Source: Auriscalpium vulgare
Lineage: Eukaryota; Basidiomycota; Agaricomycetes; Russulales; Auriscalpiaceae
Assembly (NCBI GenBank): GCA_019915015.1
Contig: JAHBBC010000008.1
Span: 682,001-746,000 of the forward strand
Reading direction: 5' to 3'
DNA: 64,000 bases
The position numbers and the translations under genes are program-made. Each line of letters starts with the position of its first letter. Position 1 is the first letter of the stretch. Shown here one piece after another: positions 33,153-44,149 of the stretch. The notes beneath the pieces were generated by a model that made no database searches, was not told the origin of the DNA, and saw nothing but the letters and a program-made list of their open reading frames with translations.

Positions 33153-34492
33153 ATGAGTGAAGCCGCTCGGGCTCACATCGCCGACGTCCTCAATTTCGAA
33201 TCCCCATTTCCGCCTGACTCACTTGTCCCGCACGGCGGTCTGAGAGACTACGAAGAGTGGTGGGTCAAGCACCGCGATTGGCTCCAGGAACGCGGATATA
33301 GGCTCAGGCGACGCTACCAACCCAACTGGGAACCATCGTGGAATATAGGAAAGGAAAGTCATGTGAGGTACGAGGACGGGCAGTCTGGCCTCGTGAGTCC
33401 TTTCGCGGAGTCGCCGCAGGGACACTGTGCTCATAGTGCTGCAGTATTGGCGCATCTTGGATGCCGTGCGCATATCTGACGGCGCATATGTGGTATTCAA
33501 GAAGGTCCCTACGGCTTCTGTAGTCCACGAAGTCGAGGTCAACGAGCTGTTATGTACCCCGCCACTCGTGAACGATCCACGTAACCACTGCGCCCCGCTC
33601 CTGGAGGTTCTGGAGGTGCCAGATGAACCAGGCCAGAAGATCATCGTGATGCCACAACTTCGGCCACATGATGATCCGAATTTCGACACCATTGGTGAGG
33701 CATTCGCATTCTTCACCCAGATCTTCGAAGTGCGTGCCTCAGATTGCTATCTGTACTAAATTCGGGGATTGATAAAATTTGCAGGGGTTGCAGTTCATGC
33801 ACGAGAATCACGTTGCTCATAGGTGAGCAATGTACTTCTCAACTTGCCCACTTTCGAAAACTTCCGTAGGGATTGCACACTCGCGAATATATGCATGGAC
33901 ATAGGGATGTTTCCAAAGCCATTCCACCCGATAAATCTTGAAATGCGCAGAGACTGGAAAGGAAAGGCAAGGTACTACACGCGTACTCAGCGACCACCGC
34001 GTTATTTCTTCATCGATTTCGGTCTGTCCGGAATCTACCCCCCAGAATCAGGCCCGCCGTTGGACAAACCATATCGCGGCGGCGACAGGACCGCTCCCGA
34101 ACACGTCGACACCAGCATACCGTGCAACCCGTTCCCGACTGATGTTTACTACTTGGGGAACCTAATCCGAGAACGCTTCATCTTGGTACGCAGCGCCTTG
34201 CATTGCCTTTGCCACCCCTTCTCACGGCGTGTCCCAGAGATATCATGGGTTCGCCATGATGCAGCCACTGGTGAACGACATGGTCGCACAGGATCCGGCC
34301 AAGCGACCGCAGATGGAAGAGGTGGTGACACGCTTCAAGGCGATCCGCGCGTCCGTCAGCTCGTGGAAAATGCGCTCGCGGATGGTCAGGCGCGACGAGG
34401 ATACCATAGTAAAGGTTTACAAGGCTACTGTACACTGGTATCGACGCATTGGTTACATACTTACGAGGACGCCTGCGATTCCTGACGCCTGA
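33153..34492 (+). CDS. K8: C-type kinase-like protein, diverged and intact
   Basis: It encodes 377 residues. Exons are 33153-33392, 33445-33729, 33785-33822, 33870-34185 and 34238-34492. The N-terminal exon has EWWVKHRDWLQERGY. The lysine lies in VVFKK, HENHVAHRDC gives HRD, and FFIDFGLSGIYPP gives DFG. GGDRTAPEHVD and D-V-Y-Y-L-G follow, and the tail is TPAIPDA. Unlike other C copies the last intron is 52 nt, so its retention would shift the frame. The protein differs from K4, K6 and K7 throughout, which makes K8 the oldest C-type branch. All catalytic residues are present. Confidence 0.86.
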
Positions 34493-36714
34493 CGTGAACT
34501 TATTTCATTGGATACCTATTGACTAGAACCTACTCCCAATACCCCTTACCGTTGCATCTGACTGTCCGCGTCTTCTCTCATTATCAGACTATCTCCTTCA
34601 TTTACATTTGTTATGTCGTCGTAACCGTACAATTTCTATTGTCAAAAAGAATGTTTGTTCGACCTCTAGCATCTTCTGTGTCTGTCGTCAGCGGCGCCGA
34701 GCTGAGTATATCAGACAACAACCTAAGTGAGCAACCTTTCAGATCTGGCTATGACCGCCTCTAGGTGTTGTCTCCTAGGACATTATATCGCGGAAAGACT
34801 GAACTTTCCACGAGTTCCGGCTGTCGTAAGAGTGCAGTGATGACACCGCAAGGCCAATGTACAGACCCGGATAGCAACGGACGCGCAAACAAAGCCGGAG
34901 ACATTACCAGGGAGCTGGAGAGTGAATCGAGCGGGACAGAGCGACCAGATGGGCACAAGGGCTCCGGCAGAATATTCAGACGACCCGACTCGCCCACTCG
35001 ACTAGTAGATGCGATACAGGCGACACCGTGTTCGCAGCTGTGCCCTTTGGCCGTGATGGCGCCGGAGTGCCGCGGAGTCTGAGCGGGGCCGACAACGTGG
35101 CGGGCGCATATCCCTAGCCACACTCCTGCGCACCATCGTCAATCGGCAGTCAGGTTACATGGTGTTCCTGCAGTAGGATGAGTGACGAGTAAGCGACCTG
35201 CCCACCCGCAAGAAAAAAAAATAGCGCGCAACTTACCTCACGGATGGCCAGCAGACCCTGCCAACACATTGTGCCGAAATGTGCGCGCTGCTCGAGGCCT
35301 ATCGTGATTCCTTACGTTACGCGATGCAATGCCACGCGGTGGAGGCAGAATATCAGCGGCCATAAGGAAGACACCAACAGTGCGGGTACCCGCCGCACAT
35401 TGGCCATCGTGGCGCGGTGCGAAGGCTCGCTCCTCGACGTGCCGTCGCACGAAGGTCTTCAGGAATCTTGTCGGGTGGTCGACGGAAGTGGCCGCATCAA
35501 AATACCGTGACAGGATGTAAGCTGCCGACCAGAGCCACGCAGCTTCGAGTCCGCAGCGCGTCTTGAACGAGGATGAGATTGGGAAAATACGCTGCCTAAA
35601 TTCTGTAGCGATGCAATGCCAGGTAAATAGATACAGGCAAGAGTCGCACAGGAAGAGTCCGCGCGCGCAATTTCGGCGTCGTCGATCAAGACAATAACTC
35701 TGCGGCATGAATCCTTCATTAGGCATATTGGACATACGTCTGATGAAGAGAGCGAGACGAGCTAGCTACTCACGTGAGGTCCTACGCCGCGGGGCAGTTA
35801 GCGCACTCGGGTTGCGCGCTGGCAGGCCGGTCGCGATCCACACCGAATAGATGGGTGATTGAAAATGACCGCGGGGCAGGTGGGACGCCGAACATTCGTT
35901 TGAATGCCTAGGTAGTATGCGGGACTGATCGATTGATACGTTGTGCCCGTACGAGAAGAAACTGCAGAGGGGGAAGATGCGCAGATGCGACAGAAAGCCC
36001 GCGCGTGGTGTCGATGACGGGCTGCAGGATGTCTACGGCTTGATGACTGTCCTCTGTCATGTGCCACAGCGACAGCAGTTGCAATGCTGATGCGCTGTCC
36101 ACACAAGCTAACAGCTGCAGTCAGCAAGAGGCGATATCGGTCCATCATGAAGAACACACCTCAAAGACGACACATTCGCATGCCAGCGTAGAAACCTCTG
36201 ACCCCTTCGCCAGCCACATGTGTTCGCGTCGTCCATGCGTCGTCCATGCGTTGTTCCTGCGTCTTCCCTTAGTGGATGCTTGCTCCGGGTGTCCAGGAGC
36301 ACCAACTTCCACGCGTCATGCTTTGCCGGGTATGAGGAGGACGTCGGACAGCATCACTAGTGCGCGAAGTGCGCTCGTGTACAGCTGGATACAGCGAGCT
36401 GTCAGCAAGACTTTGTGGTGACCGTGTTGCGAGAGAAGCTGAAGACCTCAGCTGGAGCCTGGAGACGAGCAGAAAATCGGCCGCGAGGCGACCGGCGGCC
36501 CGGGCAAACTCCGGCGGGTGACCGGGCCGCGGAGGCACAGCCATGAGGAAAGCTACTCCGGCGGCCTTGTGCTCGTCGCCTCGAGTCCGTAAACTCAGGC
36601 TATTGTTCCAACGTCGGCGTTGACTATGATGCACTTCCTCGCCGTCTCACTGAGTCCCCAGCCCCCGCTCATCGCCCTTGCTCCGCCCACCCACCAGCCC
36701 GGTTCACCACATCG
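34493..36714. repeat. Spacer between K8 and K9
   Basis: 34493-34790 is specific to the K8 3' flank. 34900-35760 matches 53560-54360 and 12950-13300. 35760-36714 is the A-type 5' flank and is close to 19430-20365. No gene is called. Confidence 0.6.
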
Positions 36715-38050
36715 ATGCCACGAGCCGTCATCAATGCTGACGGCACGTTCCAAAGTGCCAGATGAGTGGGCCCTCCCGTTCCCCGGCGCATTAAGCCATG
36801 AAGAGAGATGGTGGATGGAACATCGGGAATGGCTTGCTACGTGTGGCTACACACTCAGGCGTCGCTATCAAGCCGACTGGACACCGTCTTTCAAACCGGA
36901 ACAATATCATGAGAAATTCGAAGATGGAATCCAGTTATATGTGAGCTTTCTACCAACATCTCAAGGTGCGAACGCTCAGTGCATTTCCAGAAACCGGTCA
37001 TGGATGCCACGCGCACCGTGAACGGAGTCAAGCATGATGTTGTCTTGAAGAGAGTGCCCGCTGGCGACGCCAGGGAGGAAGTGGAGACGTTCGAGCTCTT
37101 GACGTCTGAGCCTCTTTCCTCAGATCCACGGAACTATACGGCTCCTTTGCTCGGGGTCTTAGAGGTACCGGACGAGCCCGATCGCTTACTTGTCATGCCT
37201 CTCTTGAGGCTCTACGACGATCCCAAGTTTGAGACTTTTGGTGAAGCAATCGCCTTCTTCACGCAGATTTTTGAGGTGCGTAGCTGAGTCGCATTGGTAT
37301 GTGGCTTCCGATATTCAGTTGACGACTTATAAGGGTATCGAATTTATGCACGAGCATCACATCGTGCATAGGTGACCACAGCGCACATGCATTTGTGAGC
37401 ACCAACTGACATGTTGCAGGGATTGCACCCACAACAACATCATGCTCGATCCCATTGGCATGTACAGCGTTCCTTTCCATCCCGCCAAGCAACACATGCG
37501 CCGCGACTGGAAAGGCAAGGTGAAGCCTCATCGCACGCGTACGCAACTGTCACCGCGCTATTTCTTTATCGACTTCGGTCTATCTCGTTCCTACCCTCCG
37601 ACCAATGGCGACCCGCCTAGGGACGTCCCCGTGTGGGGCGGCGACAAGACCGTCCCAGAGCATGTTAATCACGATGAATCTTGCGACCCATTTGCCGTGG
37701 ACGTCTACTACCTCGGGAACCTCATATCGCGAAGAGTTTATGATGGTAATCATTTTCCCTCTCGCTATTCCTCTGATCTGAACGGCATATTGCAGAAATA
37801 CCACGGGTTTTCCTGTATGCACCCTCTGGTGAAAGACATGGTCGCACGCGATCCGTCGAAGCGGCCGAAGATGGTTGAAGTCGTGGCGCGCTTCAAGGAA
37901 ATTCGGGAGTCAGTGAATTTCTGGAAGCTGCGCTCGCGCATGGTTTACAGGAAAGAATGGCGCATTGTCGGCTTCGGGAGGTCGCTGGGTCATTGGCATC
38001 GGCGGCTGGGGTACATCATCACGAGGAAACCTGCTATCCCTGATCCATAG
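36715..38050 (+). pseudogene. K9: A-type kinase-like gene with two 1-bp insertions
   Basis: Exons are 36715-36940, 36991-37275, 37334-37371, 37420-37745 and 37796-38050. An extra A in codon 13 shifts the frame if translation starts at the family ATG. An internal ATG (MLTARSKVPDEW, near 36736) or one near 36626 would restore the frame and keep the WW region. A second extra base near 37728 makes exon 4 one nucleotide too long. Normal splicing then breaks the frame, but retention of the 50-nt last intron gives a fully open frame to the stop. HRD (HHIVHRDC), DFG and PE are present. The gene is either recently inactivated or dependent on alternative start and intron retention. Confidence 0.75.
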
Positions 38051-38181
38051 TATGTCCTTCGTACGTCTGCCGCTTGTCCGTGTACACACATACCCAAAGT
38101 TCTTCTCGATCGAAACCGTCTTCTACTATGTCTCTTGTTTTGCTATTGCCTCCTGACTCGCTGCCCCACTCGTTACCCTAT
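38051..38181. repeat. Short K9-K10 junction
   Basis: These 130 bp equal the 3' flank of K1 and K12 and end abruptly in the middle of kinase exon 2 of K10. The junction marks a deletion or unequal exchange that removed the spacer and the 5' half of K10. Confidence 0.75.
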
Positions 38182-39162
38182 AGAGGAAGCAAAGATATTC
38201 GAGGTTTTGACGTCCGAACCTCTCGCCGCAGATCCACGGGACCATAGCTCTCCTCTGCTCGCTGTCCTACAGGTACCAGACGATCCCGAGGAGTGCGTGC
38301 TTGTCATGCCGCTCTTGAGGCTCTACGACGACGCCAAATTTGAAACTTTCGGGGAAGCTATCGCTTTCTTCACGCAGGTATTTGAGGTGCGTGACCCTAG
38401 TCACGGCGGCTATTGATAATTTGCCGAACCCAACTCCCAAGGGCATCTGATTAATGCACGAGCATCGTATTGCGCATAGGTGAGCATGGTGCGGATCTCA
38501 TTTTGGAGTATTTACTGACACGTCGCAGGGATTGCACACACAACAACATCATGATCGACCCTACTGGCATGTACTCCGTTCCATCTAATCCGATAGAGCA
38601 GAGGGTGCGTCGCGATTGGAAAGGCGAGGTGAAGCCTCGTCGCACCCGCACGCAGCTGCGTCCGCGGTATTTTCACATCGATTTTGGGCTGTCTCGCTCC
38701 TACCCTCCGAGCGCTGGCGACGCCCCTATGGACCTCCCCATTCATGGCGGCGACAAAACCGTCCCCGAGCATGAAAATGAAGACGCTCCTTGCGATTAGT
38801 TTGCCGTGGACGTTTATCACCTCGGGAACCTCGTCCGAGAAGAGTTCATGATGGTAAGTCATTATCCACTCGGTCTTCCTTTGTTTCTGAAGACAATCTG
38901 GCAGCGGTACCACGGGTTTTCCTTCATGCGCCCTCTGGTGGAAGACATGGTCGCAACCGACCCGTCCAAGCGGCCGAAGATGGACGAAGTCGTGGCCCGC
39001 TTCAAGGACTTTCGGCATTCGGTGAACTTCTGGAAGCTGCGTTCGCGCATGGTTCACAGAAAAGAGTGGCGCATAGTGGGCTTCGGGAGGTCGTTTGGTC
39101 ACTGGTATCGTCGGTTGGGTCACATCGTCACGAGGAAACCTGCTATTCCTGATCCGCAATAG
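38182..39162 (+). pseudogene. K10: 5'-truncated A-type kinase-like pseudogene
   Basis: Homology starts inside exon 2 at the residues EEAKIFEVLTSEPL. The N-terminal exon and the ATP-site lysine are absent. The micro-exon (38442-38479) has TGA where Gln is expected. The DFG exon has TAG at 38797-38799 in place of Pro in the CDPFAVDV segment. The rest keeps DFG, PE, KRPKMDEV and a PAIPDP-like tail. The last intron is again 51 nt and stop-free. It stands at the same position relative to block L as pseudogene K2 and probably descends from the same duplicated unit. Confidence 0.85.
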
Positions 39163-40902
39163 CGCGTACGTCTTTGGTGTATCATTCTCTCTCCGTGTAC
39201 ACATGCATATCTTTGAATACAAGTTTGATTACTCCGCCAATATCGTCATTAATCCTGTTTACAATAACGTCGCCGCAACGGTCTTCTGAGAGCTCCTTGC
39301 GAAGCTTTGGTCGCCACCGAACGCTGCGGCTTCTGCTGTCCTAGGAGGAGTCAGATGCGTGCACTACGCCGCCTCGCCGGGTGCGGACGCGGAGCTGGCC
39401 CAGCCGCAGAATCCAGGCGAGCGAGGTTCAAGTCGTCCGATTGAGTACAAACGTGTCGGCGGGCTTGGAACCTAATTTAGCGCGCGGGCGCGTTCAGATG
39501 TTGGTGTACGGGCTCGGTAGTGGAAGTAGAAGTTTGTCGAGGCGATGGGAGCTATGTGCGGTGTCAGGAAGTGTGGAAGCTGACACGGAAGGATGAGACG
39601 CACTCTGACGGCAGGCGAAGGATCGAGCAGCCCCTAGCGAGTTGCCCTACGAATAGGGAAGTAATCTAGGTGCCGAGTCAATGGCTGGGCAGGAGGTACA
39701 CAGAGAAGGGACTCACCGATCAGTAATAATTTGAGACAAACGTGAATATCAGTCGACCGCGACGACAACAGTCGCGAGCAGACGCGATTGAAACACGTGT
39801 AGGAGCACCGCCAACGTGGCGCTCGCGCATATCCTTTGCCACCCCTCGTCGTTGAGGATAGAGGGAACATGGATGCGCTGCCCTTGCAGGAGCTGTGGCT
39901 CGTATCGTATTGAGCGCAGTGACGTCATCGATCGGACTAGGAGTGTAGACCTGGCAATATGCGCGTTCATAAGCTGCGCTGTATTAACTGCTCGAGACGT
40001 ACCAACAGAGGCGAGTGCTTGAGCATGGCGTCCTACTCGCATTGATCGTTGGACATCACCGGTGGCGTTCTGTAACACACACGCAGAGCGAAAAGCCCCT
40101 CGAGAAACGAGGGGTCCGCTCCCAAGGTTTTCGAACGACGACGGAGGACGATGCCAGAAGCAGATACTGATCCGGGTGAGGAATCTAGACCGATATCTGC
40201 GCACGATGAGGCTGAGGCCAAGGATCCACCACCAAGGTGTTGATGCGCAAAGAAGGCAAATTAGGTATAAGCACGAAAACAGACGAGGTACGAGCTCACC
40301 GGAGAACCCATGCCCCGACTGCAGGCCACTGGCATGGGTGGCCTGGGCGGAGCAGTCACATAGCTAGGTGACAGAGCCAGACGTCTGCGTGCGCCGATAA
40401 GCACGGTATGTTGGTTGAAATGGTGGTCCGAACCCACAGGGAAGGGCAAGTGACGAGATGAACGCAGAGAAGTCGCGCGACTACATGGTGAGATGCGTCC
40501 ACCAAGGTTGTGGCTTGACGGGGCACAGAACATGGTGGTGACGGTGTCTCATGAGCGCAAGGGGTAATGAGAATGCACTGGCCTAGGCAAACAGTCAGCG
40601 CTTCAGCAGGAGGCAAGTCTAGATGAGGCGAGGGCGCACTGTGCTACGAGGCGGGCTGCAGCCTGTTTTTGCACCTCTACCCAGTATCCCGCGCCGACAT
40701 TGTGTTGAGGAAGTACATGCCGCGATATCCCTCCTTGGTGGAAAAAAAATCTACCGATGAACCGTAGCAAAACCGACATACAGGAAGGCGACAAGAAATG
40801 CGGCCATTTTTTTCGTTAGCCGAGAACAACCAGAAACCACTGTCCGCACCTCGATGCGCTGTTTTTCTGCCAGGAGCGATAAGTTATAGGACAGCAGCAG
40901 GC
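39163..40902. repeat. Block L, right copy, interrupted at its 3' end by the 6.6-kb element
   Basis: From about 39460 it is colinear with 5270-6765. It has a few indels, for example a loss of about 30 bp near 40235. It ends at the mobile element, and the homology resumes at 47475. I see no clear gene. Confidence 0.75.
40896..40902. repeat. Left putative target-site duplication AGCAGGC
   Basis: The 7-mer AGCAGGC lies on the left flank of the element and again at 47475-47481 on the right. The empty site in the left unit reads AGCAAGC near 6752-6758. The next base outwards differs between sides, so an 8-bp duplication with one change is also possible. Confidence 0.6.
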
Positions 40903-40974
40903 TATGAAGGCATTTATCGGACAATATTATACGGGCACTAATTCTCGTGTGACAACGTTGCCTGAACGGGATCA

Positions 40975-41100
40975 TGCAGGATCCCGCAGGATCCCTCAGG
41001 ATCCCTCATGCTCCCTCGGGATCCCGCAGGATCCAGGCACGCCTGCGTATTCTTTGTAGATGCATGCCCCATGCATGCCCCTCGGGATCCCGCGGGATCC
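40975..41100. repeat. Left subterminal GGATCC array
   Basis: GGATCC or close variants recur every 10-11 bp, including the palindrome GGGATCCCGCGGGATCCC at the right end of the array. Two GCATGCCCC units and two GACACTGTCCC units follow. The array mirrors the one at 47338-47425. Confidence 0.8.
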
Positions 41101-41342
41101 CGACACTGTCCCGACACTGTCCCGCTCCAGATTTTCGTTCTGCAATTGCAGTCGCTGCACTATCCCGACCCAGTCCCAACCCGTCCTGACCAGGAACTGC
41201 ACCATGTGCTCCCTGTGTTCGACTCTCTGCCTTGCTCTCTTAAAACCTGTCCCGACTGCGTTCAATTCTCTGACTTGTTGCTTCTCCGAGCTCCTAGTCA
41301 CTTTTTGCACTCTCACTCTGTCAGCACTCAGTTGTCTTTATC

Positions 41343-41980
41343 ATGTCCTCTCTCTCGTCTTCCAGACTGCCGTTTCGCGCCGCCTGCGCTTGCTGTCCTG
41401 TCGGTGACTGTGTTGGTTATACAGTCTTCAAGGGCGACACGCCGACCTATGTATGTTCACTTGGGCTGCCTTTCTGCCGCTCGCTAGTAGACACTAATAG
41501 CCGATGTTACAGCACGCGTCATTTGCCACTGAGAAATGTGAATGCGGCCACCCCTGGCTGTCTCACAACCTAGCGGTAGACGCTGTGGCTCACGCAAAAG
41601 CAAGGGGCGCTCTCGCCGCTACCAGATGTGCAGGGTTCTTCTCGGTACGCCCCACCTCGACACCTTTCATTGGGAGCCATGCATTTCTCATCAGAGTTCA
41701 TGCCATAGCCTGAGCATCCGTCCACCTGGGCCTGGGGCACTCTCTGTGTCTGCAATTCTAAGTGGTCCGCGCATGCCGTTCCTGCGGCGAACGGCGCAGT
41801 GTCTCCGGTGCAGTGGAGGTAAGTGAGCCGGTTTCACCCCGACGACGTTGTGCTCAACGATCGACCGGTGTGTGTCGCTTGCGCTCCTGCTCAACCCCAC
41901 CCCACCGACGTTCTCCCCGCCCATCACAGTCGGCCCTCTCCCGCTCATCTGTGCATCCAGCGTCATGCCCACTTTTGATG
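41343..41980 (+). CDS. Cys/His-rich protein gene in the element, probable zinc-binding
   Basis: Exons are 41343-41450, 41513-41644, 41709-41818 and from 41930, with introns of 62, 64 and 111 nt; the end is uncertain. The protein starts MSSLSSS and has a CACCPVGDC cluster, then KCECGHPWLSH, then a second C-V-C-x6-H cluster (TLCVCNSKWSAH). Such C-x-C-G-H-P-W-x-x-H patterns suggest a small zinc-binding fold. I have an impression of similar proteins near transposons in Agaricomycetes, but I cannot name the family. If the fourth exon is right, the protein has about 133 residues. It may be a fragment of a larger gene. Confidence 0.45.
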
Positions 41981-42176
41981 TGCACACTCTCCGCTCTCAA
42001 CACCGCAAGACCACCGGAGTTCCCCCTCTGGGAGCGAGCCGCCGCCCGGTGCAGGCGACTCGACAATAGTGGGCGGCATTACGGTTGGCAGAGAACGTCC
42101 TCATCTGCATTGACGACATCATGTGTGGTAAGCAGGCACATACGCCTCCCCTGCTTGCATGCTCACGTTCCCTCAG

Positions 42177-42525
42177 CTATTCGAACTCCTCGCTGACGGC
42201 GACTACCTCTTCAACCCTCAAGCGGGCTCTTGGTACATCAAGGACAAAGACCATATCGCCCAGATCATCGAGCTCATAGGCGAGTTTCCGCAGATGCCCG
42301 CACTCCAAGGGAAGTACAACTCCGGCTTCTTTACCGGCAAAGGTGCGTCTCCGGCTCCATCTTCCTGGCACGCACCCGCTCACGCTCGGCCGTGCAGGTG
42401 AGCTCCGGCACATCAACAAGCTGCGCTACTGGCTGTGCGATAAGTACGAGTGCTCGCGTGAGACGGCGCAGACGGTTGCGTCCTTCCTGTTTCCAATTCT
42501 GCGGCATCATGGAGGAGTTTCCTAA
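42177..42525 (+). pseudogene. SRPK-type kinase C-lobe fragment captured by the element
   Basis: Two exons (42177-42342 and 42398-42525) joined by a 55-nt intron encode 97 residues. They match the end of the SR-protein kinase catalytic domain: FELLADGDYLFNPQAG, DHIAQIIELIGEFP, GKYNSGFF and GELRHINKLRYW. These are hallmarks of SRPK kinases (CMGC group), not of the K1-K13 family. The N-lobe, HRD and DFG regions are absent upstream. The usual C-terminal RAxAxELxxHxW segment is replaced by a short tail and a stop. It is therefore a non-catalytic fragment, probably captured as genomic DNA because the intron is kept. Confidence 0.75.
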
Positions 42526-42568
42526 TAACAAGTAGTTGCATGTAATACATTCAAGAAACGTAAATTCA

Positions 42569-43866
42569 CTATACTAGCGGGAACCTGCGTGTATTAGGAT
42601 ACATGCGCACGGTGCGTCTCCGTAGGGCCTTTGACACATCACCTTTGCGCACCTTTTCCACCCTTCCTACAGTAATGTAATCCGTAAAGCAGGTGAGCAC
42701 CAAGCGAGTCCCAGAGGTTGGGGGCGTGGTGTAGTGTGCCAGCCGTCTGGCCTTGAAAGCAAACATGGTGCCCCGCTCCACTGCATATCTCTGGCGAAGC
42801 TGGGGTAAGACGACGTGCGCGCCTTTGGCATTCCCCATGGGGACAATGTGGGTGAGGAAGCGCGGGTGGTCATTGAAGTCGATGTGAATTCTTTCGCTGC
42901 TGCCTTTCTTGATAGCAATGCACAAGCATGCCCCACCGAAGTCCAATGCCTTGCGATAGTTGGGCAGGTGGCGTACGTACTCAGCGCATCTGCGGCCAGG
43001 TCAACCATGTGCTCACATGAACGTGAAAATCACATTACCGCTCGACAGAGGCCGCCTGCTCAAGATTGTGCCAGCGCAAATTCTGTCTGATCCTAGGGGC
43101 AACGTACTTCTTGAACGCCTCCAAGAAGACGTCCATAGCCTTTAGCGTCTCTGGCTTTTGGACATAGGAGTCCCTCGTGATACACAGAGGGTTACCCTGC
43201 ACGCTCCACGCGCCAAGGTGGAGAGCAGGGGTGCTGGAGCGATTCTGATCGCCCTTCGGTTTTGGGAACTTTGGGTCGGTGGCCAAAAACGCGACGAGTG
43301 CGTCCTCCACGATCTTAAGGCGCTTGGCTTTGACGGCTTTTTCTATCCTCACCACTAGCGCCTCGTGATCCTGCCCATACTCCACGACCATAGGACGCGT
43401 TTCTGCATCCAGAGGAAGGTCAGCAGCGGGCGTTGGATAGTGCTCTTTGACCAGTTTGATGACGCGTGCACCAGACCGAGGTCGGCGAAGGAAGCGGTCG
43501 ACAAAGTTGCCTGGCACAGACGAGTACGCTGCAACACGTCCAAGTCTACATTAGCAGCTGAATAAAGATGTTGACAGGTAAGGCATTACCGGTTTTTTTC
43601 CTATGTACTCTCAGGCAAACCTTGCGCCTCTTAGATTTAGCCCATTCTTCATTGTGTCTCTTAGTCGACTCTTTGGAGCGTTTATGTTTGCCTTTGTTCT
43701 TAAACTTCTTCAGCTGTGAGGGAGCATTGTAAGAGCATGAGCACAGAAAGTTAGGTGCACATACCAGTGCTGCAGGTGATAATTCCTCCACGATCTCACC
43801 GTCCTCCACCTCAGGGCAGTATTTGCTTCGTCGCCCTGGCAAAGGACGGTTCTTGGCATAATTCAT
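42569..43866 (-). CDS. TET/JBP-like 2OG-Fe(II) dioxygenase (5' end uncertain)
   Basis: Minus-strand exons are 43866-43765, 43713-43590, 43528-43039 and 42989-42569, with introns of 51, 61 and 49 nt. From the ATG of MNYAKNR this gives 378 residues; further 5' exons may exist up to about 44190. The N-terminal third is basic (KKFKNKGKHKRSK, KSKRRK) and suits nuclear localisation. The C-terminal half has the double-stranded beta-helix signature: HID in SERIHIDFNDHP gives the H-x-D iron ligands, AHY in ARRLAHYTT the distal His, and R in SGTRLVL the 2-oxoglutarate contact. Fungal TET/JBP enzymes of this kind oxidise 5-methylcytosine in DNA. The reading frame is unbroken, so the gene may be functional cargo. 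Confidence 0.68.
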
Positions 43867-44149
43867 CGGCTGAGCATCCTGGAAGCTTTCCGTCAATCAA
43901 AACCGGGTGAAATTGTTGGCATACATACAGATGGCCCAAGCATGTTCGACATGTTCGAGTGCAGGTGGCACATCTCAATTTCTGCGCGAGCCAGCCAAAC
44001 ACAACTTCCCACGCCCTGTGCTTTTTCGCGCGCCGCGTGCCCTTTGCTGGCACTTGCTCCTTCCCTCTTCCCTCTTCCCTCTGTCGTAAACCCGCCAGGA
44101 ATAACGTGGCTTGCGTGTATACGTAGCCTCCTGGCGTGGTCAGACAAAT

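Noticed and set aside
36620..37021. Upstream ATG of K9 as proof of an intact gene
   Set aside because: It restores the first frame but not the second insertion in exon 4, so it does not by itself rescue the gene.
40975..41100. GGATCC arrays as a CRISPR-like array
   Set aside because: The units are contiguous 11-mers with no unique spacers and lie at transposon ends in a fungal genome.
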